Positions 26,194 to 35,805 of a stretch of 64,000 bases of DNA are shown one piece after another. This DNA is from Prado023 sp963714995 (GTDB taxonomy: Bacteria; Actinomycetota; Actinomycetes; S36-B12; CAIYMF01). The DNA is taken from the NCBI GenBank assembly GCA_963714995.1, contig CAVQQP010000009.1:1-64000 (forward strand), read 5' to 3'. Made by a program: the position numbers and the translations under genes. Each line of letters starts with the position of its first letter. Position 1 is the first letter of the stretch. The notes beneath the pieces were generated by a model, which ran no database searches, was not told the origin of the DNA, and saw nothing but the letters and a program-made list of their open reading frames with translations.

Positions 26194-27459
26194 CGTTCCA
26201 CGGCGCTCAACGAGGAGGGCGAGCGGTCCGGCGTCGGTCCGGGTGAGCACGAGGGTCGCGGTCGGGCCGTCCCCGCCCAGGCGGAGGGCCGCACGCAGCT
26301 GCTCCGGGACGACGTTGATCCCGCGCTTCTTCACGATCACGTCGCCGTATCCGTGGCCGCGCAGCCAGGCGCGCATCTGCTTGCGCCCGAACGGCACCTC
26401 GTCCAGGACAGCGAACGCAGCACCCAGCAGCCCCACCGGCGACGCGCTGCTGGCGGCGATGTAGGCGATGCGGGGGTCGAGCAGGTGTCCGTCGAGGCGC
26501 TCGGCCAGCACGGACACCAGGCCGGCCCGGATCACCGCCGGGTCGGGCTCCACCAGCCATCCGGACACCGGGCCAAGGGGGGCAGCGGGGACGCCGGCGA
26601 GGTCGTCGAGGGACTCCTCGTCCGGTGCCTCTGGCCGGGTCCAGTCCGCACCGGGGCCACCCGCCAGGACGGTCGCCCGGCGCGTGGCCCCATCCGTGCG
26701 CAACGGCCCCCACCACACGCCGGCCTCGACGAGGTCCCCGCCGACGCTGATCCACTCGGTCTGCGTTCCCGGGGGAAGTGCGCCGTGGTCGATGCCCGGT
26801 GCCACCTTGGCGCCGGTCGCCGGTACCCGCAGGGAGAGGGATCGGACCCACGACCAGGGTGGTGACCACGACTCGGGGGCCATGGCGCGACTCCCGGCGC
26901 TGCGCCGCGCCGGGTCCACGAAGCATCCCAGGCCCGGTGGGGGGGCGGTGTCGTTCCAGGGTGCGGGCATCGTGCGGAGGTCTCCGGCGGCGGTCCCGAT
27001 GCCCAGTCCGAGGTCCGCGGCCGTCGCGGCCAGTGCCCACAGGGCCTCGGGGTCGCGGTCCACGGCGAGCACGTGCAGGCCCGCGGCAGCCATGGCCAGG
27101 GCGTCGCTGCCGGCGCCGCAGCCGAGGTCGGCCACGGTCCGGATCCCGGCGCGGACGAACCGTTGGGCGTGCCTGGCAGCCACCGCGGGCCGGGTCGCCT
27201 GCTCCAACCCGTCCGGCGTCCACCAGCGCGGTGGCCCGGGGAAGCGACTCGTCGCCCGGGTGCGCAGCCGCGCCTGGGTGGCCGCAGCGGCCACGACCTC
27301 GGGCCGATCCGCCCAGCGCTCCTCGGACCGTGCGCGGCTGAGCATGGCCATGGTCGTGCCTGGGTCGTAGGGCGTGAGCGACTCCACGAGCGCCCGCCCC
27401 TCGGGCGTCAGCAGTGACTCCTGGACCGGATGGTCCGCGCCGCCGGCTGTGCGCTCCAT
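26119..27459 (-). CDS. class I SAM-dependent methyltransferase with THUMP-like domain
   Basis: A 446-residue protein. The N-terminal region (LLTPEGRALVESLTPYD) is followed by a Rossmann methyltransferase domain with VADLGCGAGSDALAMAAAG and VDRDPEALWAL. The C-terminal part ends in a domain with KQMRAWLRGHGYGDVIVKKRG, as in the actinomycete THUMP-like family found near tsaD/groES. A nucleic-acid substrate is likely but unproven. ATG 27457-27459 was chosen because residues upstream are unrelated; CACAAT six bases before it suggests a leaderless start. Confidence 0.8.
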   Translation of the reverse strand: MERTAGGADHPVQESLLTPEGRALVESLTPYDPGTTMAMLSRARSEERWADRPEVVAAAATQARLRTRATSRFPGPPRWWTPDGLEQATRPAVAARHAQRFVRAGIRTVADLGCGAGSDALAMAAAGLHVLAVDRDPEALWALAATAADLGLGIGTAAGDLRTMPAPWNDTAPPPGLGCFVDPARRSAGSRAMAPESWSPPWSWVRSLSLRVPATGAKVAPGIDHGALPPGTQTEWISVGGDLVEAGVWWGPLRTDGATRRATVLAGGPGADWTRPEAPDEESLDDLAGVPAAPLGPVSGWLVEPDPAVIRAGLVSVLAERLDGHLLDPRIAYIAASSASPVGLLGAAFAVLDEVPFGRKQMRAWLRGHGYGDVIVKKRGINVVPEQLRAALRLGGDGPTATLVLTRTDAGPLALLVERRGTSGLEVQEARTVGHEEPAVEPRPSG

Positions 27460-27531
27460 CGCGCCATTGTGCGCCCCTGAGCCTCGTTCCGTGCGGGTGC
27501 CGGTGACCAGCGGTCGGCCCCGACCCCGGCG

Positions 27532-27558
27532 CTGGCACTCGTGTGCACCGAGTGCCAA
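27532..27558 (+). promoter_or_regulatory. CIRCE operator 1 (HrcA site)
   Basis: CTGGCACTC, nine bases, GAGTGCCAA: a close match to TTAGCACTC-N9-GAGTGCTAA. It is the distal of two copies before groES. Confidence 0.9.
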
Positions 27559-27576
27559 AGGGTGTTAGTGTTCCGT

Positions 27577-27603
27577 CTGGCACTCACGCAAAGAGAGTGC
27601 CAG
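27577..27603 (+). promoter_or_regulatory. CIRCE operator 2 (HrcA site)
   Basis: CTGGCACTC, nine bases, GAGTGCCAG, starting 45 bases after the first copy. TAGTGT at 27566-27571, between the copies, may be the -10 element of the groES promoter, so HrcA would cover both sides of the transcription start. Confidence 0.9.
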
Positions 27604-27697
27604 CAGCGACGCAGGTCGTCCCGGCACCGCGACGACGGAACGCACCGGCCCGCAGCACACATCCGTTCCTGCGAACCCCCTCAAGGGAGGTCAGACC

Positions 27698-27994
27698 GTG
27701 GCACAGATCAAGCCACTCGAGGACCGCATCCTCGTTCAGCCCCTCGACGCCGAGCAGACCACGGCATCGGGACTCGTCATCCCCGACACCGCCAAGGAGA
27801 AGCCCCAGGAGGGCAAGGTCCTGGCAGTGGGCCCGGGCCGCTTCGACGATGCCGGCACCAGCCGCATCCCGCTGGACGTGAAGGTCGATGACGTCGTCAT
27901 CTACTCGAAGTACGGCGGCACCGAGATCAAGTACAACGGCGAGGAGTACCTGCTCCTGTCGGCCCGCGATGTCCTCGCGGTAGTCGAGAAGTAG
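27698..27994 (+). CDS. groES: co-chaperonin GroES
   Basis: A 98-residue GroES that caps the GroEL folding chamber. It starts MAQIKPLEDRILVQPLDAEQTTASGLVIPD and carries the mobile loop and the DVVIYSKYGGTEIKYNGEEYLLL block. GTG 27698 follows GGGAGGT. Two CIRCE operators lie upstream, and a perfect 14-bp hairpin separates it from groEL. Confidence 0.98.
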   Translation: MAQIKPLEDRILVQPLDAEQTTASGLVIPDTAKEKPQEGKVLAVGPGRFDDAGTSRIPLDVKVDDVVIYSKYGGTEIKYNGEEYLLLSARDVLAVVEK

Positions 27995-28006
27995 CCGAAC
28001 ACCCGC

Positions 28007-28050
28007 GCGTCGAGCCCCGGTTCCGGAACGTCGGGGCCGGGGCTCGACGC
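28007..28050 (+). other. 14-bp perfect hairpin between groES and groEL
   Basis: The arms 28007-28020 and 28037-28050 are perfect complements (GCGTCGAGCCCCGG and its reverse complement) with a 16-base loop. It could partly terminate or process the bicistronic mRNA; there is no T tract. Confidence 0.6.
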
Positions 28051-28081
28051 ATCGCACTCCACGAGAGCAGAGAAAGCACAT

Positions 28082-29722
<1,641 letters not shown>

Positions 29723-29735
29723 TCGCAGACGACAC

Positions 29736-29778
29736 CGGCCCCGTCCTGACCAGCTACCTGGTCGGGGCGGGGCCGTTT
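29736..29778 (+). terminator. rho-independent-like terminator after groEL1
   Basis: CGGCCCCG (29736-29743) pairs with CGGGGCCG (29768-29775), and an inner GACCAG/CTGGTC pair extends the stem. TTT follows at 29776-29778. Confidence 0.7.
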
Positions 29779-29825
29779 CGTCGTGGGGGAAGGATAGGGT
29801 CTGCGCGACGCGCGCAGGCCCGGGC

Positions 29826-30128
29826 TCAGGCGGTGGCGCGCTGGCCGGAGCGGGACTCCTGCTGGTAGATGACGGCGCGCTCGGACTCGGTGAGCCCGCC
29901 CCACACCCCGAACGGCTCGCGCACCTTCAGTGCGTGGGCGCGGCACTGCATGAGGACCGGGCAGCTGGCGCACAGGGCCTTGGCCTCGCGCTCGCGGGCC
30001 TCCTTCGCGCCGCCGCGCTCCCCCTCGGGGTGGAAGAACATCTCGGAGTCGACACCGCGACAGGCCGCGTGCATCTGCCAGTCCCAGAAGTCCGCGTTCG
30101 GTCCGGGGAGTCTCGACACATCCGCCAT
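29826..30128 (-). CDS. whiD: WhiB-family iron-sulfur regulator, WhiD/WhiB3 type
   Basis: A 100-residue WhiB protein with four cluster-binding cysteines C23, C53, C56 and C62 (C-x29-C-x2-C-x5-C) and the GVWGG turn at 74-78. The N-terminal LPGPNADFWDWQ and FFHPEGERG blocks match WhiD of Streptomyces (spore maturation) and WhiB3 of Mycobacterium (redox response). WhiB proteins bind the principal sigma factor. ATG 30126-30128 has AGAGGA six bases upstream. Proximity to bldM and guaB repeats the Streptomyces order. Confidence 0.93.
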   Translation of the reverse strand: MADVSRLPGPNADFWDWQMHAACRGVDSEMFFHPEGERGGAKEAREREAKALCASCPVLMQCRAHALKVREPFGVWGGLTESERAVIYQQESRSGQRATA

Positions 30129-30158
30129 GGCTGGTCCTCTCATCGTCGTCGTCACTCC

Positions 30159-30187
30159 ATCCTAGAACTTGTGCGAATCCTGTGCAA
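30159..30187 (-). promoter_or_regulatory. whiD promoter
   Basis: On the minus strand, TTGCAC (30182-30187) and TAGGAT (30159-30164) are exactly 17 bases apart, about 30 bases before the ATG. The -35 and most of the spacer coincide with the operator-like element at 30168-30188. Confidence 0.65.
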
Positions 30188-30188
30188 G
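30168..30188 (-). promoter_or_regulatory. operator-like element, copy 1 (whiD side)
   Basis: This 21-bp element has the shape TTGCA-AGG--T-GCACAA on the minus strand and matches the element at 30296-30316 at 15 of 21 positions. Confidence 0.5.
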
Positions 30189-30295
30189 TGTCCCTGCGAA
30201 CCACTTCCGAGCTGCTCCCTGTATCCGTGACAACACGGGGGGATCCCGCCATGTTCCCGTTCCCCGCACTGATCCGGCCACGTCAGGAGGCGAGA

Positions 30296-30316
30296 TTTGC
30301 AAAGGTCTTGCACAAT
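30296..30316 (+). promoter_or_regulatory. operator-like element, copy 2 (MerR/B12 regulator side)
   Basis: This is a second copy of the TTGCA-AGG--T-GCACAA element, oriented towards the MerR-type gene and ending seven bases before its GTG 30323. Confidence 0.5.
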
Positions 30317-30322
30317 ATCGAC

Positions 30323-31450
30323 GTGATCACTCATGGAGCGCGTCCCGTGGCCGCGCCACAGCCGGCTGGCGCGGCTGCCGCCGAGGGCGTGGAGACGTCG
30401 GAGGCGACCGACGGCGCAACGGTCCTGGACGTCCCTGAGGGCCCCGGCGAGGGTGGTGACGCCGATCACGAGCCCAGCGTCGCGCTGAGCGTCGCGGGAG
30501 CCGCCCGTGGCCTGGGCGTGGCCCCCGGCACGTTGCGCAGCTGGGAGCGGCGCTACGGCCTTGCGCCCAGCCTGCACACCCCGGGCGGGCACCGCCGGTA
30601 CGGGCCGATCGACCTGGCGCGCCTCGGGGTCATGCACCGCCTGGTCCAGGAGGGCGTGCCCCCGGCGGAGGCGGCGAGGGCAGCGATCAACACCTCGATC
30701 GGGGCCGAGGCCGTCGATGCGTCCAACCCCTACGCAGCACTCCTGGGCGCACCTGCTGCAGAGGGTGCGCGGGCGTCCCACGGGCAGGCCCGCGAACCGG
30801 CCCCCGACTCGGGCGCGGGGTCGCACGGCGGCGGTCGGGTGCTGCCGATGCCCCGCAGCCCGAGGTCGGCACGGGGCCTGGCGCGCGCCGCGATGGCCCT
30901 GGACTCCCACAGCTGCCAGCGGACCGTGGGCGCCTCGCTGGCCGAGCGGGGCGTCATCGCGACCTGGGAGGAGCTGATCCGCCCGGTCCTGGTCGCCATC
31001 GGGGAGCGCTGGGAGCAGACCAGCCGTGGGATCGAGGTCGAGCACTCGTTCTCCATGGTGCTGGCCGGTGCCCTGGCGGCCCACTCGGCGCGCCTCGAGC
31101 GGGCGCGCAACGGCCGACCCGTCGTCCTGGCCAGTGCACCCGACGAGCTCCACGACCTGCCCCTGATGGTCCTGCAGGCGGCACTGTCCGATGTCGGGAT
31201 CCGCAGTCACGTCATCGGGGCCCGGACCCCGGATGCGGCGCTCCGTGACGCACTGGACCGGCTCGGTCCCCCGGTCGTGTTCCTCTGGGCCCAGATGCCC
31301 GGGGCGCGCATGCCCGAGCTGCCGGCCCGCCGACCCGCCACGACGGTCCTGGTGGGCGGCCCCGGGTGGGCGGCGACTCCCGATGAGGTGGAGCACGTGA
31401 CCGATCTTGAGCACGCAGTCGGCGCGGTGCGCACGGCGATGGGGCTGTGA
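30323..31450 (+). CDS. MerR-type regulator with C-terminal B12-binding domain
   Basis: A 375-residue regulator. A MerR winged-helix domain is seen at about residues 50-120 (SVAGAARGLGVAPGTLRSWERRYGL, TPGGHRRYGPIDLARL). After a linker comes a helical cap (WEELIRPVLVAIGERWEQ, EVEHSFSMVLAGALA) and a Rossmann-like cobalamin-binding fold. This is the architecture of CarH/LitR light sensors, but no DxHxxG loop is visible, so B12 binding is uncertain. The start is uncertain: ATG 30251 lies before the operator-like element, and GTG 30323 follows it. Confidence 0.8.
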   Translation: MITHGARPVAAPQPAGAAAAEGVETSEATDGATVLDVPEGPGEGGDADHEPSVALSVAGAARGLGVAPGTLRSWERRYGLAPSLHTPGGHRRYGPIDLARLGVMHRLVQEGVPPAEAARAAINTSIGAEAVDASNPYAALLGAPAAEGARASHGQAREPAPDSGAGSHGGGRVLPMPRSPRSARGLARAAMALDSHSCQRTVGASLAERGVIATWEELIRPVLVAIGERWEQTSRGIEVEHSFSMVLAGALAAHSARLERARNGRPVVLASAPDELHDLPLMVLQAALSDVGIRSHVIGARTPDAALRDALDRLGPPVVFLWAQMPGARMPELPARRPATTVLVGGPGWAATPDEVEHVTDLEHAVGAVRTAMGL

Positions 31451-31455
31451 CCTTC

Positions 31456-31461
31456 TAGGGT
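31456..31461 (+). promoter_or_regulatory. -10 element for a leaderless transcript
   Basis: TAGGGT lies seven bases before GTG 31469. Confidence 0.45.
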
Positions 31462-31468
31462 GAGGCAC

Positions 31469-32362
31469 GTGGTCGACGAGGAGCTCGCTGGTCTTCTCGC
31501 GGCCGGGGAGCGGGCCGTGTTCCGCGGTGTCCCCGGGCAGGGTCTCGTGCCGCTCGAGCGCGCTGAGGCCCTGGCGGGGGAGCGCGGCGACATCGCCCGC
31601 CGAACCCGTGCCGCGTGGCTCCTTGGCGTCTGCCGCTCGGCGACCGGGACCTACGGCCAGGCCCTCGCCGGCCTGACCACCGCGGCCAGCGACCCCGAGG
31701 TGGCTGCCGAGCTGCGCTCGCTTCCGGCGTCCGCGGTCGGCGCGATCCAGCGACAGCTCGGTCGACATGCCGAGGGCCGTGATTGGGACCAGGCGGCCCT
31801 CGATGCGGCCGACGATCCGGAGGCCGAGTGCGAGGCGCTGCTCGGGCTGGCCTCGGATGCGGTGGGCCTCGGGGAGCCGGAGGCCGCCCGGGAGGTGCTC
31901 GCCCGCATCGGGCACGTCCTGGCCGAGCGGCCCCTGTGGTGGCGGCACCACATCCGGACGGACTGGGTCCGCGCGGAGGTCGCCCTGCTCGACGGCGATC
32001 CGGCACAGGCGCGGGCCGCTGCCGAGCGGGCGCTCGACGCCGCGGAGGCGGCCAGCGCGCCGCGGCACGTGGCCAAGTCCCTGCTGTTCGCCGGGGTCGC
32101 AGCAACCTCCCACGGGCAGCAGGGAACCGCCGTGGATCTCCTGGCCCGCGCAGCCGTGCTGGCTGAGGGGCTGGGTGCCCGCCCCCTCGTCTGGCCGAGC
32201 CGTGGGCTCCTGGGCGCGCTCCTGGCGGGGTCGTCCCCGGCCGAGTCCGAGCGCAGCCTCGAGGCGGCCCGCGCCGTGATCCGCGGCATCGCGGCCGACC
32301 TGCCCCCACTGCTGGCCGCCGAGTGGCTGGCCCGCCGCGACATCCGCGCACTCCTGGGCTGA
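31469..32362 (+). CDS. TPR-like helical repeat protein, unknown function
   Basis: A 297-residue, Ala/Leu-rich, wholly helical protein with repeated pairs such as ARRTRAAWLLGVCRSATGTYGQALAGLTTAA and RHVAKSLLFAGVAATSHGQQGTAVDLLARA, which look like degenerate tetratricopeptide repeats. No signal peptide, membrane segment or catalytic motif was seen. It lies between the MerR/B12 regulator and bldM. GTG 31469 is chosen because the -10 element TAGGGT is seven bases upstream; GTG 31460 is an alternative. Confidence 0.65.
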   Translation: MVDEELAGLLAAGERAVFRGVPGQGLVPLERAEALAGERGDIARRTRAAWLLGVCRSATGTYGQALAGLTTAASDPEVAAELRSLPASAVGAIQRQLGRHAEGRDWDQAALDAADDPEAECEALLGLASDAVGLGEPEAAREVLARIGHVLAERPLWWRHHIRTDWVRAEVALLDGDPAQARAAAERALDAAEAASAPRHVAKSLLFAGVAATSHGQQGTAVDLLARAAVLAEGLGARPLVWPSRGLLGALLAGSSPAESERSLEAARAVIRGIAADLPPLLAAEWLARRDIRALLG

Positions 32363-32440
32363 GCCCGACTGCGGGGGCGCACCGGCCCACTCAAGTGCGC
32401 AGGCGGGCGTGTCGAACACACCGGGGAAGGAGGTACCCCG

Positions 32441-33055
32441 ATGACAACGGTCCTGGTGTGCGACGACGCTCCCCTGGCGCGGGAGGCAGTGCGGCGTGCC
32501 GTGGCCTCGGTTCCGGGGATCGAGCGCGTCAGTGCCGCAGGGTCGGGCGAGGAGGTGCTGGCCCGCTATCCGCTCGAGCGGCCGAACGTCGTGCTCATGG
32601 ACGTCCGGATGCCCGGGATGGGCGGCGTGGAGGCCACCCGTCGCCTGATGGCGGCCTACCCGGGTGCCGTCGTCGTGATGCTCACCATGGGTGAGGACAT
32701 CGAGGGGGTCGCCGCCGCGGTTGCGGTCGGCGCGCGCGGATACATGGTCAAGGACGCCTCCCGCGAGGAGACGGCCACCATGCTGAGCCTTGCGGCCACG
32801 GCTCCGGTCCTGAGGACCGGCAACGTCGTGGCCCTTCCGGTGCGCCCCATGGCGGGCGGGCCCTCGCTGAGCGGTCGCGAGGTGGAGGTCCTCGAGGGCA
32901 TGTCGCGCGGCAAGTCGAACGCGCAGATCGGCCGCGAGCTCTACCTGTCGGAGGACACCGTCAAGACGCACGCGCGGCGGATGTTCCGCAAGATGGGTGC
33001 CGCCGACCGGGCCCAGGCCGTCGCGCTGGGCTTCCGCTGGGGCCTGTTGAGCTGA
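32441..33055 (+). CDS. bldM: atypical response regulator, BldM orthologue
   Basis: A 204-residue NarL-type regulator. The receiver has D8-D9, D54 (VVLMDVRMPG) and a lysine in GYMVKDAS. The C-terminal helix-turn-helix (LSGREVEVLEGMSRGKSNAQIGREL...TVKTHARRMFRKMGAADRAQAVALGFRWGLLS) closely resembles BldM of Streptomyces, which works with WhiI in development. Position between whiD and guaB supports orthology. In a non-sporulating species its role may differ. GGAAGGAGG lies upstream of the ATG. Confidence 0.9.
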   Translation: MTTVLVCDDAPLAREAVRRAVASVPGIERVSAAGSGEEVLARYPLERPNVVLMDVRMPGMGGVEATRRLMAAYPGAVVVMLTMGEDIEGVAAAVAVGARGYMVKDASREETATMLSLAATAPVLRTGNVVALPVRPMAGGPSLSGREVEVLEGMSRGKSNAQIGRELYLSEDTVKTHARRMFRKMGAADRAQAVALGFRWGLLS

Positions 33056-33120
33056 CGGGCGGCTGCGCGCCGCGACCGGTGGGCTCCCGGGGCTCCCCGG
33101 GGCCGATACCCTGATCCCGA

Positions 33121-34662
33121 ATGGGAGAGGGGCACCACGTGATCGATCCAGCGGACCGCGCCGCAGCCGAGGAGATGTTCGGGTTCACCGGACTGACCTA
33201 CGACGACGTCCTGCTCCTGCCCGACCATTCCGACGTCGTGCCCTCGGAGGTCGACACGACGACCCGCCTGACCCGCGGGATCACCCTGGCCGTGCCGTTG
33301 GTCTCGGCCGCCATGGACACCGTGACCGAGTCCCGGATGGCCATCGCCATGGCCCGCCAGGGTGGCATCGGCGTGCTGCACCGGAACCTGTCGATCGCCG
33401 ACCAGGCGGCGGAGGTCGACACCGTCAAGCGCAGCGAGTCCGGGATGATCCACGACCCGGTGACCGTCAGCCCCGACGCCACCGTCCTCGAGCTCGACGA
33501 GCTGTGCGGCCGCTACCGGGTCTCGGGCCTGCCGGTCATCGACGCCGACCGGACCCTGCTGGGGATCGTGACCAATCGCGACATCCTGTTCCTGCCCGCC
33601 GAGCGGTTCGCCACGACGCTCGTGCGCGACGTCATGACGCCCATGCCGCTGGTGACCGGGCCCGAGGGCATCCGCCGGCAGGACGCGGCCGACCTGCTGG
33701 CCAAGCACCGGATCGAGAAGCTGCCGCTGGTGGACGCCGCCGGTCGGCTCACCGGGCTGATCACCGTCAAGGACTTCGTCAAGACCGAGAAGTACCCGAT
33801 GGCCACCAAGGACCCCGAGGGCCGGCTGCGGGTCGGGGCGGCGATCGGCTTCTACGGCGACGCCTGGGAGCGCGCGACCGCCCTGGTGGAGGCCGGCGTC
33901 GACGTCCTGGTCGCCGACACCGCCAACGGCCAGGCGCGGCTCCTGCTGGACATGGTGACCCGGATCAAGTCCGACCCGGCCACCAGGCACGTGCAGGTCA
34001 TCGGCGGCAACATCGCGACGAAGGCCGGTGCCCAGGCCCTGGTCGAGGCCGGTGCCGACGCGGTCAAGGTGGGGGTCGGCCCGGGCTCCATCTGCACCAC
34101 CCGCGTCGTGGCCGGCGTCGGCGTGCCCCAGGTGACGGCCATCTTCGAGGCCGCCCGGGTGTGCCGACCCGCGGGCGTGCCCGTGATCGGCGACGGTGGG
34201 CTGCAGTACTCCGGGGACATCGCCAAGGCCCTGGTGGCCGGCGCCGAGACGGTCATGCTCGGCTCGCTGCTGGCGGGCTGCGAGGAGAGCCCCGGGGACC
34301 TCGTCTTCGTCAACGGCAAGCAGTTCAAGCACTACCGCGGCATGGGGTCGTTGGGCGCGATGGCCTCCCGTGGGCGGGTCTCGTACTCCAAGGACCGCTA
34401 CTTCCAGGCCGATGTCAGCACCGACGAGAAGATCGTCCCGGAGGGGATCGAGGGCCAGGTGCCCTACCGCGGCCCGCTGTCGGCCGTCGCCCACCAGCTC
34501 GTCGGCGGGCTGCACCAGTCGATGTTCTACGTGGGCGCGCGCACCATCGGCGAGCTGCAGTCCCGCGGCCGGTTCATCCGGATCACGCCGGCAGGGCTCA
34601 AGGAGTCCCACCCGCACGACATCCAGATGACGGTCGAGGCACCCAACTACCAGGGCCGCTGA
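33121..34662 (+). CDS. guaB: inosine-5'-monophosphate dehydrogenase
   Basis: A 513-residue enzyme oxidising IMP to XMP, the committed step of GMP synthesis. The TIM barrel carries the catalytic loop GPGSICTTRVVAGVG and the flap SYSKDRYFQ. Two CBS domains are inserted at about residues 105-225. ATG 33121 lies eight bases after TACCCT (possible leaderless start), while GTG 33139 has GAGAGGGG upstream; both are plausible. guaB is followed by guaB3, as in Mycobacterium and Streptomyces. Confidence 0.96.
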   Translation: MGEGHHVIDPADRAAAEEMFGFTGLTYDDVLLLPDHSDVVPSEVDTTTRLTRGITLAVPLVSAAMDTVTESRMAIAMARQGGIGVLHRNLSIADQAAEVDTVKRSESGMIHDPVTVSPDATVLELDELCGRYRVSGLPVIDADRTLLGIVTNRDILFLPAERFATTLVRDVMTPMPLVTGPEGIRRQDAADLLAKHRIEKLPLVDAAGRLTGLITVKDFVKTEKYPMATKDPEGRLRVGAAIGFYGDAWERATALVEAGVDVLVADTANGQARLLLDMVTRIKSDPATRHVQVIGGNIATKAGAQALVEAGADAVKVGVGPGSICTTRVVAGVGVPQVTAIFEAARVCRPAGVPVIGDGGLQYSGDIAKALVAGAETVMLGSLLAGCEESPGDLVFVNGKQFKHYRGMGSLGAMASRGRVSYSKDRYFQADVSTDEKIVPEGIEGQVPYRGPLSAVAHQLVGGLHQSMFYVGARTIGELQSRGRFIRITPAGLKESHPHDIQMTVEAPNYQGR

Positions 34663-34689
34663 CGCGGGCCGGACGTCGAGGAGGAGCAC

Positions 34690-35805
34690 ATGAACGACAT
34701 CGAGATCGGCCTGGGCAAGCGGGGCCGCTCCGCGCTGTCCTTCGACGACATCGCCATCGCGCCCAGCCGGCGCACCCGCGCCCCGGAGCTGGTCAACACC
34801 GGCTGGCAGATCGATGCCTACCGCTTCGACAATCCGATCATCGGGGCGCCGATGGACTCGATCATCTCCCCGGAGACCGCGATCCGCATGGGCCAGCTCG
34901 GCGGCCTGGGCGTGCTCAACCTCGAGGGGCTCTGGACCCGGTTCGAGGACCCGTCGGCCGCGTACGAGGAGATCGGCCAGCTCCCTGAGCTGCAGGCGAA
35001 CGCCCGGATGCAGCAGCTCTACTCCGAGCCGGTCCAGCCCGACCTCATCGCCGAGCGGATCGCCGAGATCCGCGCCTCCGGGGTGGCCGTCGCCGGGGCG
35101 CTCTCGCCCAACCGGGTCACCGAGCTGGCGCCGATCGTCACGAAGGCGGGCGTCGACCTGTTCGTGATCCGTGGGACCACGGTCTCCGCGGAGCACGTCA
35201 GCGCCCAGGACGATGCGCTGAACCTCAAGGAGTTCATCTACACCCTCGACGCGCCCGTGATCGTCGGCGGGGTGGCCACCTACCGCGCCGCGCTGCACCT
35301 GATGCGCGCCGGGGCGGCCGGTGTCCTCGTCGGGTTCGGCGGCGGCGCGTCGCACACGACCGCCGACGTGCTCGGCGTCCGGGTGCCGATGGCCACCTCG
35401 GTGGCTGACGTGTCCGCCGCGCGCCGGGACTACATGGACGAGTCCGGGGGCCGCTACGTGCACGTCATCGCCGACGGGGCGATGGGTCGCAGCGGTGACA
35501 TCGTCAAGGCGATCGCCTGCGGCGCGGATGCCGTGATGGTCGGCTCGCCGCTGGCCCGGGCAGCCGAGGCGCCCGGGCGTGGCTGGCACTGGGGGATGGA
35601 GGCCGTGCACGCCGAGCTGCCCCGCGGGGAGCGGCACTGGACCGGCACGGTGGGGTCCCTGGAGCAGGTGATGCATGGGCCGAGCCGTGTCCCGGACGGC
35701 ACCATGAACCTCGTGGGCGCCCTTCGTCGGGCCATGGCGACCTCCGGGTACTCGGACCTCAAGGAGTTCCAGCGCGTCGACGTCATGGTCTCGCCCGGGC
35801 GCTGA
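34690..35805 (+). CDS. guaB3: GuaB3 family IMP dehydrogenase-related protein
   Basis: A 371-residue TIM-barrel protein related to IMPDH but without CBS domains. The IMPDH catalytic loop with cysteine is replaced: this protein has GFGGGASHTTADVLGV at the equivalent place, with no Cys. It therefore should not act as a normal IMPDH, and related actinomycete GuaB3 proteins have not been clearly shown to be IMPDHs. AGGAGG at 34679-34684 precedes ATG 34690, 27 bases after guaB. Confidence 0.9.
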   Translation: MNDIEIGLGKRGRSALSFDDIAIAPSRRTRAPELVNTGWQIDAYRFDNPIIGAPMDSIISPETAIRMGQLGGLGVLNLEGLWTRFEDPSAAYEEIGQLPELQANARMQQLYSEPVQPDLIAERIAEIRASGVAVAGALSPNRVTELAPIVTKAGVDLFVIRGTTVSAEHVSAQDDALNLKEFIYTLDAPVIVGGVATYRAALHLMRAGAAGVLVGFGGGASHTTADVLGVRVPMATSVADVSAARRDYMDESGGRYVHVIADGAMGRSGDIVKAIACGADAVMVGSPLARAAEAPGRGWHWGMEAVHAELPRGERHWTGTVGSLEQVMHGPSRVPDGTMNLVGALRRAMATSGYSDLKEFQRVDVMVSPGR

